From Nitrospina sp. (GTDB lineage Bacteria > Nitrospinota > Nitrospinia > Nitrospinales > VA-1): 64,000 nt of DNA. Positions within the stretch are counted from its first letter, which is position 1. Each line of letters begins with the position of its first letter. Location: positions 1 to 64,000 of the forward strand of contig JABHBK010000001.1 of the NCBI GenBank assembly GCA_018673915.1, given 5' to 3'. Position numbers and translations under genes: made by a program. Below the pieces are notes generated by a model that was not told the DNA's origin, made no database searches, and was given only the letters and a program-made list of their open reading frames with translations. Positions 9,018 to 17,196 of this stretch are shown here, piece by piece.

Positions 9018-10217
9018 GTGAGCGTAACTGAACAAGGATTGCTGGAGCGCGAAAAAGACACCATGACCCTGAATATGGGTCCGCAACATCCGAGTACTCA
9101 TGGGGTCTTCCGGGTTATCCTTGAGATGGATGGTGAGGTGGTGAAAACTGCTGAGCCGGAAATTGGCTACCTGCACACCGGTATCGAAAAAACCTCCGAA
9201 AATAAAAGATACGTTCATGTCATTCCAATGACGGATCGTCTGGACTACCTCAATCCGCCCGGCAACAATCTAGCCTTCTGTCTGGCTACAGAAAAACTGC
9301 TGGGTGTAGAGATTCCCGAACGAGCTCAGAGCTTGCGAGTCATCATGTGTGAGCTGGCCCGAATCGCCAGTCACCTGGTCTGGTTAGGCACGCATGCCCT
9401 GGATATTGGTGCCATGACGGTTTTTCTGTATTGCTGGCGCGAGCGGGAGATGATCCTCGATCTCAATGAAGAGATTTCAGGCGTGCGCATGATGACCAGT
9501 TATATTCGCATTGGTGGTGTGGCGAAAGACGCGACCCGTCCCTGGCTGGATGGTATTCGGGATTTCATTGATTATTTTCCCGCCAAGGTGGATGAATATG
9601 AATTGCTGTTGACTAGGAATCCGATCTGGATGGACCGAACTCAAGGCATTGGCGTGTTATCCAGAGAAGAGGCGATCGACTGGAGTCTGAGTGGGCCGGC
9701 CTTGCGAGCCTCTGGAGTGAACTGGGATATTCGTAAATCTCAGCCTTACAGCGGTTACGAAAACTATAATTTCGATGTTCCCACTCTTAAAGGTGGGGAT
9801 ATTTATGATCGCTACCGGGTGCGTGTTGAAGAGATGCGTCAGAGCCGGGAAATCATCAGGCAGGCCATGGAAAAACTGCCGATGGGGGAGTATAAAACAC
9901 CCGACAATAAAGTTTCCCTGCCACCTAGAGAAACTCTTCATACCAGTATGGAAGCATTGATCCATCATTTTAAGCTGGTATCTGAGGGCATCAGTGTGCC
10001 GAAAGGTGAAACCTATGTGCCTATCGAAGGGCCGAGGGGTGAAGTAGGATTTTATATCGTTAGCGATGGCACTAATGTCCCGTCTCGGGTAAAGCTGCGG
10101 GCGCCTTCGTTCATGGCGATTCCTGGTATGTGCCAAATGATGACAGGTTGTTATATCGCTGATGTGGTAGGCATCATTGGAAGTATCGATATTGTAATGG
10201 GGGAAGTCGACCGCTAA
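9018..10217 (+). CDS. nuoD: NADH-quinone oxidoreductase subunit D
   Basis: NuoD, the 49-kDa subunit, forms the quinone pocket with NuoB. The 399-residue frame begins with GTG at 9018. An in-frame ATG at 9063 would give a protein starting right at the conserved TLNMGPQHPSTHG, so the start is uncertain. Family signatures seen are MGPQHPSTHGVFR, EIGYLHTGIEK with the quinone-site His, the PRGEVGFYI strand, and the C-terminal DIVMGEVDR. A 3'-end element follows the stop codon directly, inside the operon. Confidence 0.95.
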   Translation: MSVTEQGLLEREKDTMTLNMGPQHPSTHGVFRVILEMDGEVVKTAEPEIGYLHTGIEKTSENKRYVHVIPMTDRLDYLNPPGNNLAFCLATEKLLGVEIPERAQSLRVIMCELARIASHLVWLGTHALDIGAMTVFLYCWREREMILDLNEEISGVRMMTSYIRIGGVAKDATRPWLDGIRDFIDYFPAKVDEYELLLTRNPIWMDRTQGIGVLSREEAIDWSLSGPALRASGVNWDIRKSQPYSGYENYNFDVPTLKGGDIYDRYRVRVEEMRQSREIIRQAMEKLPMGEYKTPDNKVSLPPRETLHTSMEALIHHFKLVSEGISVPKGETYVPIEGPRGEVGFYIVSDGTNVPSRVKLRAPSFMAIPGMCQMMTGCYIADVVGIIGSIDIVMGEVDR

Positions 10218-10286
10218 CCGGGCAACGCCCGGTGGCAAATTACAATATCGTATACTGCGGGCAACGGTGCTCTCGGTTTAATGATC
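10218..10286 (+). repeat. 3'-end element copy E (after nuoD)
   Basis: It begins at the base after the nuoD stop. The perfect hairpin CCGGGC-AAC-GCCCGG is followed by TGGCAAATTACAATA and then GCAACGGTGCTCTCGGTTTAA, which matches the GCAAAGAGTT.TCTCGGCTTAA segment of copies A and D with several changes. It occupies most of the nuoD-nuoE gap. Confidence 0.65.
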
Positions 10287-10360
10287 TTCCTCCTGATAAG
10301 GGGGATTGAGGGGGTTGCTTTTGACCCCAGTGGAAGATTTTTATTTAAGGATAATTGTTG

Positions 10361-10837
10361 ATGTCAGGGTTTGTGTTTTCTGAAAAGCAAGAGAAAGAGA
10401 TCGAGGGTATTTTAGCTAAATATCCTTTTAAGAAGTCGGCGATGTTGCCTTTGTTGACGCTGGTTCAGCGTGCAGAGAGAGTGGTTTCTCCTGAGGCCAT
10501 GGTAGCGATCAGTAATAAGCTGGATTGCTCGCCGGCTTATGTGCAGTCGGTCATGTCGTTTTATACGATGTACCACACGGAGAAGGTTGGAAAATACATG
10601 ATCCTTTTCTGCATAAACATCAGTTGCCAGTTGAACGGTTGCGACAAACTGCTCGAGCACACGGCTAAAAAACTAAATATCAAGGTCGGCGAAACGACAA
10701 CAGACGAAAAGTTTACCCTGCATCGAGAAGAATGCCTGGCAGACTGTACACGGGCGCCGATGATGCGGATCAACGACACTTATTATGGGGATCTGACTGA
10801 ACAACGCATTGATCAGATTCTCGATTCTTTAGGCTAA
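10361..10837 (+). CDS. nuoE: NADH-quinone oxidoreductase subunit E
   Basis: NuoE is the 24-kDa thioredoxin-fold subunit carrying the off-pathway [2Fe-2S] cluster N1a. I choose the ATG at 10361, with AAGGAT about 9 bases upstream, over two in-frame TTG codons just before it. This gives 158 residues. The four ligands follow the family spacing: Cys84 and Cys89 (Cys-x4-Cys in FCINISC), Cys125 and Cys129 (Cys-x3-Cys in ECLADC). It sits 137 bases from nuoD, the largest gap but one in the operon. Its stop is 3 bases before nuoF. Confidence 0.94.
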   Translation: MSGFVFSEKQEKEIEGILAKYPFKKSAMLPLLTLVQRAERVVSPEAMVAISNKLDCSPAYVQSVMSFYTMYHTEKVGKYMILFCINISCQLNGCDKLLEHTAKKLNIKVGETTTDEKFTLHREECLADCTRAPMMRINDTYYGDLTEQRIDQILDSLG

Positions 10838-10840
10838 CCG

Positions 10841-12097
10841 ATGACACAGATTCTATTTAAAAATATAGATATGAAAGACCTTCATACGATGAAGGTTTAT
10901 GAAGAGCAGGGTGGCTACCAGTCTTTGGAGAAGGCCTTTGCTCAGAAACCGGAAGAAATTATCGCGATGGTCAAAGCTTCTGGTTTGCGGGGACGTGGGG
11001 GTGCTGGTTTTCCGGCAGGATTAAAGTGGAGTTTCCTCGCCAAAGATGTGTTTCCCCGTTACCTCTGTTGCAATGCCGATGAGTCAGAACCGGGAACCTG
11101 TAAGGACCGGGAACTCTTGCTTAAGACTCCTCATATGTTGATTGAGGGAATGATTCTCTGTTCTTATGCCTGCCAAATCAAAACAGGATACATTTATATG
11201 CGAGGGGAATTCCATGATTTGAGTTTCATCATGGACAAGGCTATTGAGGAAGCGCACGCCAAAGGGTATTTGGGTAAAAATATTATGGGAAGTGGATTCG
11301 ATTTGGAAATTCATACCCATCTTGGTGCAGGGGCTTATATCTGCGGTGAGGAATCGGCTCTGCTGAATTCTTTGGAAGGTGGGCGGGGTGAGCCGAGAAT
11401 GAAACCTCCTTTTCCTGCTGTAGAAGGGTTGTATGCCAAGCCAACAGTTATCAACAATGTCGAAACCCTATGTGTGGTTCCGTATATTGTCAACGAAGGT
11501 GCTGAAAAATATGCATCATTGGGAACTGAAAAGAGTAAAGGCACCAAACTGGTCAGTATTTCCGGGCATGTGAAAAAACCGGGGAACTATGAAGTGGTGT
11601 TGGGGACGCCCATGCGGGAAATTATTTATGACGTGGCAGGTGGAATTGCCAATGACAATAAACTCAAGGCATTCATTCCCGGAGGTTCTTCGACTCCCAT
11701 GTTGCCTGCAGATATGGTGGATGTCCTTTACGATTATGAATCTATTGCTGCCGCCGGTTCCATGCTGGGTTCAGGTGCTTTGATTGTTATTGATGATAGC
11801 GTCAATATTGTTGAGGCCACGTTGAGGTTGATCAGCTTTTATATGCATGAGTCCTGCGGGAAATGTACCCCCTGTCGGGAAGGCACGCGATGGCTTTACC
11901 AGATTGTTGAAAGGATCATGCAGAACAAGGGGCAATTGGAATACATCGAAAAGATGGAAGATATTTGCGACAACATGGCAATGAAAACGTTTTGTCCGCT
12001 TGCCGATGCTTGTGTCGCCCCTGTTGTGAGTAGTATCAAATATTTTCGCTCTGACTATGAAGCATATTTTAAAAACACACCGGTAGGTTCGGTTTGA
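10841..12097 (+). CDS. nuoF: NADH-quinone oxidoreductase subunit F
   Basis: NuoF is the NADH- and FMN-binding 51-kDa subunit with [4Fe-4S] cluster N3. The 418-residue protein shows the nucleotide-binding [13 protein letters not shown] (48-60), the FMN-region [15 protein letters not shown] and the Gly-rich [13 protein letters not shown] (162-174). Cluster ligands are Cys339, Cys342, Cys345 (SCGKCTPC) and Cys385. Together with NuoE and NuoG it forms the NADH-oxidising module, so this complex I is the NADH-linked type, not the truncated ferredoxin-type form. Confidence 0.96.
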   Translation: MTQILFKNIDMKDLHTMKVYEEQGGYQSLEKAFAQKPEEIIAMVKASGLRGRGGAGFPAGLKWSFLAKDVFPRYLCCNADESEPGTCKDRELLLKTPHMLIEGMILCSYACQIKTGYIYMRGEFHDLSFIMDKAIEEAHAKGYLGKNIMGSGFDLEIHTHLGAGAYICGEESALLNSLEGGRGEPRMKPPFPAVEGLYAKPTVINNVETLCVVPYIVNEGAEKYASLGTEKSKGTKLVSISGHVKKPGNYEVVLGTPMREIIYDVAGGIANDNKLKAFIPGGSSTPMLPADMVDVLYDYESIAAAGSMLGSGALIVIDDSVNIVEATLRLISFYMHESCGKCTPCREGTRWLYQIVERIMQNKGQLEYIEKMEDICDNMAMKTFCPLADACVAPVVSSIKYFRSDYEAYFKNTPVGSV

Positions 12098-12104
12098 GGC
12101 AATT

Positions 12105-14612
12105 ATGTCTGATAATGAAGTAACTTTAACGATTGACGGGAAATCGGTGACGGTTCCCAAAGGCACCAAGGTGGTGGATGCGGCAAAACAGGTTGCTGTG
12201 GATATCCCTGTCTTCTGTTATCACCAGAAGATTGGTCCGTTGGGTTGTTGCAGGATGTGTTTGGTAGAAGTTGAGAAGATGCCGAAACTGATGACTGCCT
12301 GCACGATGGATGTGGCACCGGATATGGTTGTTAAAACCACCACCGAAAAAGTGGAGAAGGGCCAGAAGGGGGTACTGGAATTTACCTTACTCAATCATCC
12401 TCTCGATTGCCCGGTATGTGACAAGGGTGGCGAATGCCCGCTGCAGGACAATACCTTCAAGTATGGTCCGCCGGAGACTCGCATGGAGTTTAACCGGGCC
12501 AACAATGCCAAGGCAACACCGCTCAGTCCTGTCATTACCATAGACCGAGAACGTTGCATTGCTTGCCAGCGGTGCACAGCTTATAGCGAACGGATTGAAC
12601 AAGGCCAAGGGTTGGTCATGCTGAACCGAGGTTTCCATAATGAAGTAGGTACTTTTAATAATGAACCTTATGACACTCGTTTTTCAGGAAATGTCATTGA
12701 TATTTGTCCTGTAGGTGCGTTGACCAATACGGACTTCCGTTTTAAGGCAAGGACTTGGGATCTATCTAACGTGGATACGCTTTGCGCGCATTGTGGCTGT
12801 AACTGCAATATTACAATGGGTACCCGACTCAATGAACTCATGCGTGTTGAGGCACGTCCCAACGATGCGGTGGACGATGGTTGGATTTGCGATAAAGGCC
12901 GTTGGGGGCATCATTTTGTGCAGAGCAAAAATAAAATCCTGACTGCCCGAGAAAATGGTGTAGGGACTGGCAAAGTTACTTCTTTTCCGGCCTTTCCTCT
13001 TAACTGGACCACAGAGGAGGCTGCTGGGAGTGTGGCCGAGGCGTTTAAAAAAATAGTGGAGGAACACGGGCCTGAAAGTGTTGGATTCATCGGGTCTCCC
13101 TATGGCACCAATGAGGAAAATTATCTTTACCAGAAATTTTTCCGCCAGGGCCTGGGTACAAACAATATAGATCATAAGACTTATCAGGATACTCCCGGCC
13201 TTCCTGTCAACCATTATGGGTTCGAGCAGATTGAAACCTCCAATGTGGTTTTGTTGATTGCCAGTGACCCGACAGAAGAACTGCCGATTCTTGATCTGCG
13301 AATCAAAAAAGCAGTGACCGGTTGCGGAACCCGGTTGGTGAGCCTGAACGATCAAAAGATCGCGCTGGATAATTACTCATCTCAGTCGGTGCAATACAAA
13401 GTGGGTTCTGAAGCGGTTGCGATTGATGCCTTGGCGAATGGCCTGGCCCGCGAGTTGGGAGAACCGGCTAGCGACGTTGACTTGGCCCCGAGCGGAATTT
13501 CTGCGGAAGACATGAAAGCTCTGGTCGAGACAGTGCGCTCTAGTATGAAAATCTGCGTGGTGTACAATCCATCCGCGCTTTCTGGAGATGCAGTATTACG
13601 GGTCAAGCGTCTGCTTAAGTTGATATCCAAAATTCCAACTCTGGAATGCGGAGCCATTCCCGCAGCGTCTATGACCAATGCAGTGGGGGCGATGGATATG
13701 GGACTGCTTCCCGATTTTTATCCGGGAGGGGTGCCGGTTACGGATCAAGAGGAAATAAAAAACCAATATGGAGAAAATGCTCCGACGGGAACCGGTCTTT
13801 CTGCTTTAGAAATGATTGCACGTGCTAAAACGGGGGAATTGAAGGCCTTGTTGGTGCACCGTTCTAATCCTGTCATGGACTTTCCTGGAGGATTGCAGGT
13901 GACGGAAGCTTTGAAGAATCTGGAGCTTCTTGTGGTGCATGACATGTTGGAAACTGAGACGACCGAACTTGCGCATCTTGTTTTGTCGTCAAATGGCCCA
14001 GGTTATGACGAGGGTACGACTACCAATATTGGCGGTCGGGTGCAGGCTAGAAAAAAAGCGTTTGAAACCAACCAGGTACCAGATTGGAAAATCATCAATC
14101 TGATGCTCAAGGCGTTGGGAGATGAAACTGAATATCGTAGGTTTTCAGATGTGACCGAAGAGATTTCCCAGCAGGTTCCGGGTTATCAGGAGATAAGTAA
14201 AAAATCAGTCGGTAAAGTTGGGTGCGACCGGGAGGTCATAGCTTCTGTCGATGAACCGGTTTTAGAAAATCAGGTTCAGGTTGAAGCAGGGAAAGACGGA
14301 AGCCTCAGGCTTCGTATTGCCACCTATTTGTTTGCACACGACAAGATTCTGGATGCCTCTTCGAAGCTCGCACATCACTTTCAATCTTCTACCGCTTATT
14401 TGAACGAGAAAGATGCTCAGAAACTAGGTATTCAGGATGGCGACACAATTTTACTTTCGATGGGTGATGTCAGGTTGGAGGCCACGGCGATGACCAATAA
14501 CCGTTGCTTATCCGGAGGTGTAGTGGTGCCGAGGATCTCGGATGAGCAGGGAGTGAACGCCTTGATCGATACGAAGGGCCGCCCGGCATGGGTGGACGTC
14601 CGAAAAGTTTAG
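12105..14612 (+). CDS. nuoG: NADH-quinone oxidoreductase subunit G
   Basis: NuoG is the large iron-sulfur subunit, 835 residues. All cluster motifs are present. The [2Fe-2S] N1b site is Cys38, Cys49, Cys52, Cys66. N5 is His98, Cys102, Cys105, Cys111. N4 is Cys151, Cys154, Cys157, Cys201. An extra [4Fe-4S] N7 site is complete: Cys227, Cys230, Cys234, Cys262 (Cys-x2-Cys-x3-Cys-x27-Cys). N7 occurs in only part of the family, including E. coli and Thermus. The C-terminal two thirds are a molybdopterin-oxidoreductase-like domain without an expected cofactor role. ATG start, 7 bases after nuoF. Confidence 0.95.
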   Translation: MSDNEVTLTIDGKSVTVPKGTKVVDAAKQVAVDIPVFCYHQKIGPLGCCRMCLVEVEKMPKLMTACTMDVAPDMVVKTTTEKVEKGQKGVLEFTLLNHPLDCPVCDKGGECPLQDNTFKYGPPETRMEFNRANNAKATPLSPVITIDRERCIACQRCTAYSERIEQGQGLVMLNRGFHNEVGTFNNEPYDTRFSGNVIDICPVGALTNTDFRFKARTWDLSNVDTLCAHCGCNCNITMGTRLNELMRVEARPNDAVDDGWICDKGRWGHHFVQSKNKILTARENGVGTGKVTSFPAFPLNWTTEEAAGSVAEAFKKIVEEHGPESVGFIGSPYGTNEENYLYQKFFRQGLGTNNIDHKTYQDTPGLPVNHYGFEQIETSNVVLLIASDPTEELPILDLRIKKAVTGCGTRLVSLNDQKIALDNYSSQSVQYKVGSEAVAIDALANGLARELGEPASDVDLAPSGISAEDMKALVETVRSSMKICVVYNPSALSGDAVLRVKRLLKLISKIPTLECGAIPAASMTNAVGAMDMGLLPDFYPGGVPVTDQEEIKNQYGENAPTGTGLSALEMIARAKTGELKALLVHRSNPVMDFPGGLQVTEALKNLELLVVHDMLETETTELAHLVLSSNGPGYDEGTTTNIGGRVQARKKAFETNQVPDWKIINLMLKALGDETEYRRFSDVTEEISQQVPGYQEISKKSVGKVGCDREVIASVDEPVLENQVQVEAGKDGSLRLRIATYLFAHDKILDASSKLAHHFQSSTAYLNEKDAQKLGIQDGDTILLSMGDVRLEATAMTNNRCLSGGVVVPRISDEQGVNALIDTKGRPAWVDVRKV

Positions 14613-14659
14613 GGTTGGCTATTTTATAGACGGGTAAATATTCTTGGAGTGGTTACGGT

Positions 14660-15703
14660 TTGGAATTGATCACTGAAATATTAAATGAAACCTGGGACTT
14701 CATTGTTCTGTTTCTGAATGAGAACATTCCCCTGATCGTGGGAAGTGTTAAAGCCGTGGTCATTGCGGTGGCGATTATGTCGGTGGTTCCAGCATTGGTT
14801 TGGCTGGAACGACGCTTGATGGGCCGGTTTCAGGTGCGCCTTGGTCCAAATCGGGTCGGGCCTCTGGGTTTTGGCCAGCCGATGGCGGATACGGTTAAGT
14901 TGTTATTCAAGGAATCCATCATTCAGAGTTCTGCGGATAAATTTTTATTTCATCTCGCGCCAGCTGTGGTGGTGATTACAGCGATTGTTGCATTTGCGGT
15001 GATTCCTTTCGGTGAACCTTTCGAGGTGTTCGGTCAGAACATTGAGATGTGGGGAGCCAATGTGAACAGCGGTATTTTATTCGTGTTCGCAATTTCTGGA
15101 ATGGGAATTTATGGAATGGTTCTTGCCGGATTAGCATCGAATAATAAATATTCTTTGATGGGTGGTTTGCGTTCCTCCGCCCAGATGATCAGTTATGAGT
15201 TAACGCTGGGGCTTTCCGCGTTGAGCATCATTATACTTACAGGATCCCTGAGTCTAGTGGATATGGTTAAGGCACAGGAGACGTTGCCTTTTATTCTTAT
15301 CCAACCATTGGCATTTTTGTTGTTTTTTATTGCGGGCATTGCAGAGACCAACCGGGCTCCCTTTGACCTGCCTGAAGCGGAACAGGAACTGGTGGCTGGT
15401 TTCCATACGGAGTATACGGGCATGAAGTTTGCCATGTTCTTCATGGGTGAGTACATCAATATGGTGACCATGAGTGCTTTGGTGACCCTTTTGTTTCTTG
15501 GCGGGTGGAACTCTTATGGTTTGCCGCTTTGGCCTATTGTAGCGTTCGCCCTTAAAGTGATTTTTCTGTTGTGTGTTTTCATCTGGTTGAGGTCGACGTT
15601 TCCTCGCATTCGTTATGATCGATTGATGACGTTTGGCTGGAAAGTTTTATTGCCATTATGTTTATTGAATCTACTGATCACCGGCACGCTTAAGGTGATC
15701 TGA
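14660..15703 (+). CDS. nuoH: NADH-quinone oxidoreductase subunit H
   Basis: NuoH is the membrane subunit that forms the entry to the quinone chamber. The 347-residue protein starts with TTG at 14660; GGAG lies about 11 bases upstream and no ATG is suitable. About eight hydrophobic helices are visible. Hallmarks are ERRLMGRFQVRLGPNRVGP (cytoplasmic loop 1) and ETNRAPFDLPEAEQELVAGF with the acidic loop residues. It is slightly longer than the E. coli protein at the N-terminus. Confidence 0.95.
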   Translation: MELITEILNETWDFIVLFLNENIPLIVGSVKAVVIAVAIMSVVPALVWLERRLMGRFQVRLGPNRVGPLGFGQPMADTVKLLFKESIIQSSADKFLFHLAPAVVVITAIVAFAVIPFGEPFEVFGQNIEMWGANVNSGILFVFAISGMGIYGMVLAGLASNNKYSLMGGLRSSAQMISYELTLGLSALSIIILTGSLSLVDMVKAQETLPFILIQPLAFLLFFIAGIAETNRAPFDLPEAEQELVAGFHTEYTGMKFAMFFMGEYINMVTMSALVTLLFLGGWNSYGLPLWPIVAFALKVIFLLCVFIWLRSTFPRIRYDRLMTFGWKVLLPLCLLNLLITGTLKVI

Positions 15704-15723
15704 TTTCCCTGAGGGGATGAGCT

Positions 15724-16221
15724 ATGTTGCAAGCAACTTTTGATGGAATAAAAAATCTTTTGATCGGAATGGGGGTTACTTTCCGGAATATGTTGAGCAC
15801 GCCGGTTACCCTGGAGTATCCCGAGGTCAAGCGAACAATGCCCAAGCGTTATCGGGGAAGACATTTCCTGAACCGCGATGAGGAAGGGCTTGAAAAATGT
15901 GTGGGATGCTCTTTGTGTTCGATCAATTGCCCGGTGGGGTGCATTCATGTTGTAGCGGCGGAGAACGATCCGGAAAACCCGGTTTCAAAGGGCGAGCGAT
16001 ATGCAGAGGTTTATGAGATTAACCTGCTGCGATGTATTTACTGCGGGTATTGTGAGGAGGCCTGTCCGGTAGATGCTGTGGTTCTGCGCGAGCATTATGA
16101 ATTGGCGGATTATGACCGTGACAATTACATCATGGAGAAAGAGGATCTTCTGGTTTACCCGGAACCGAATCAGTTCCGCGTCAACATTCTCGGTAATACG
16201 GAGCGGGTTGACCCGGCGTAG
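15724..16221 (+). CDS. nuoI: NADH-quinone oxidoreductase subunit I
   Basis: NuoI holds clusters N6a and N6b, the last relay before N2. The 165-residue ferredoxin-like protein has two Cys-x2-Cys-x2-Cys-x3-Cys-Pro motifs, CVGCSLCSINCP (about residue 59) and CIYCGYCEEACP (about residue 103). The N-terminal amphipathic region with KRTMPKRYRGRHFL attaches to the membrane arm. Its last codons and stop lie within a GC-rich hairpin that begins a 3'-end element; the TAG is in the hairpin loop. Confidence 0.95.
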   Translation: MLQATFDGIKNLLIGMGVTFRNMLSTPVTLEYPEVKRTMPKRYRGRHFLNRDEEGLEKCVGCSLCSINCPVGCIHVVAAENDPENPVSKGERYAEVYEINLLRCIYCGYCEEACPVDAVVLREHYELADYDRDNYIMEKEDLLVYPEPNQFRVNILGNTERVDPA

Positions 16222-16275
16222 TCGCCGGTGGCCATAGCACTTTATTTGGCGAGCAAAGAAGTTTTGTGGCTTGAG
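16213..16275 (+). repeat. 3'-end element copy G (overlapping the nuoI stop)
   Basis: CCGGCG (16213-16218) and CGCCGG (16223-16228) form a perfect 6-bp stem with the nuoI stop codon in the 4-base loop. Then follow TGGCCATAGCACTTTAT and GGCGAGCAAAGAAGTTTTGTGGCTTGA in two pieces, parallel to copy B. It lies inside the operon, between nuoI and nuoJ. Confidence 0.6.
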
Positions 16276-16344
16276 GGATTTTTGCGATATCCCCTCCTAC
16301 GGGAGTGGGTGGAAGAGATTGTTATTTTTGGGGAGAGTTAATTA

Positions 16345-16890
16345 GTGTTGGAAATCGCTACGGTATTTGATTTTACGCATGACATGGTAATTTTGGTGGT
16401 AGGGCTGACGGCAGTCCTTGCCAGCCTGGGGGTCGTATTATGCTCCTCACCGATTTACTGCGCTCTGTACCTGATTGGCCATATGATCTGTCTGGCCCTT
16501 TTGTTTCTCCTTTATAACGCAGAGTTTCTGGCAGTGGTCCAGATCATTGTTTATGCGGGAGCGGTGATGATTCTGTTTTTGTTTATCATTGCGCTTCTTG
16601 GTGGAAAAAAAGAAGTTCAGGAAAACTCGTTACACCGATCCATGGCACTTGCCTTTGTCTTTACCCTTCTAGGGGAGCTGTACTTGTCGGCAACTGTGGG
16701 TCCCACCCAGCAGGTTCACGGTGAAATTCCCCCAGAATTATTTGGAACTGCCAAGGCTATAGGCCTTGAGTTATTCTCAAAGCATTTAGTGGCTTTTGAA
16801 TTGGCCTCTGCCTTGCTTCTTGTCGCGGCGGTGGGAGTGATTTGCTTGGCTAAATTTTCTTTTGCGCCTTTAAGAAGGAGGGTAAGGTAA
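16345..16890 (+). CDS. nuoJ: NADH-quinone oxidoreductase subunit J
   Basis: NuoJ is a membrane subunit with about five helices and lies between the quinone module and the antiporter-like subunits. The 181-residue protein starts with GTG at 16345 behind GGGAGAG (16331-16337). The conserved helix-3 segment VQIIVYAGAVMILFLFIIALL contains the pi-bulge region typical of the family. A C-terminal helix ending in a basic tail precedes nuoK, whose start follows after 2 bases. Confidence 0.94.
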   Translation: MLEIATVFDFTHDMVILVVGLTAVLASLGVVLCSSPIYCALYLIGHMICLALLFLLYNAEFLAVVQIIVYAGAVMILFLFIIALLGGKKEVQENSLHRSMALAFVFTLLGELYLSATVGPTQQVHGEIPPELFGTAKAIGLELFSKHLVAFELASALLLVAAVGVICLAKFSFAPLRRRVR

Positions 16891-16892
16891 TT

Positions 16893-17192
16893 ATGGGGCA
16901 AGAGTTTGTTTTACTAATCAGTGCTTCTATTTTCTGCGTGGGTGCTGCAGGATTTATCATTCGCAGGAATCCTCTCATCATGTTCATGTCTGTCGAGTTG
17001 ATGCTCAATTCGGTGAACTTTCTTTTGATCACCTATTCCAGTTTTCTCAACTCGTTGGATGGGCAGATTTTTGCCTTATTCATCATGACGGTTGCGGCTG
17101 CAGAAGTGGTGGTGGGGCTGGCTATTATTCTAACTATTTTCCGCACTCGTCATGATTTAGATGTGGACCATATTGATATGTTGAAAGGGTAA
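16893..17192 (+). CDS. nuoK: NADH-quinone oxidoreductase subunit K
   Basis: NuoK is a 99-residue, three-helix membrane subunit homologous to MrpC. Helix 2 carries the conserved Glu in MSVELMLNSVNFLL (about residue 35), and helix 3 the second acidic residue in AAAEVVVGLAII (about residue 71). These glutamates belong to the proton path. AAGGAGG upstream supports the ATG. The gene ends 4 bases before nuoL. Confidence 0.96.
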   Translation: MGQEFVLLISASIFCVGAAGFIIRRNPLIMFMSVELMLNSVNFLLITYSSFLNSLDGQIFALFIMTVAAAEVVVGLAIILTIFRTRHDLDVDHIDMLKG

Positions 17193-17196
17193 TCTT

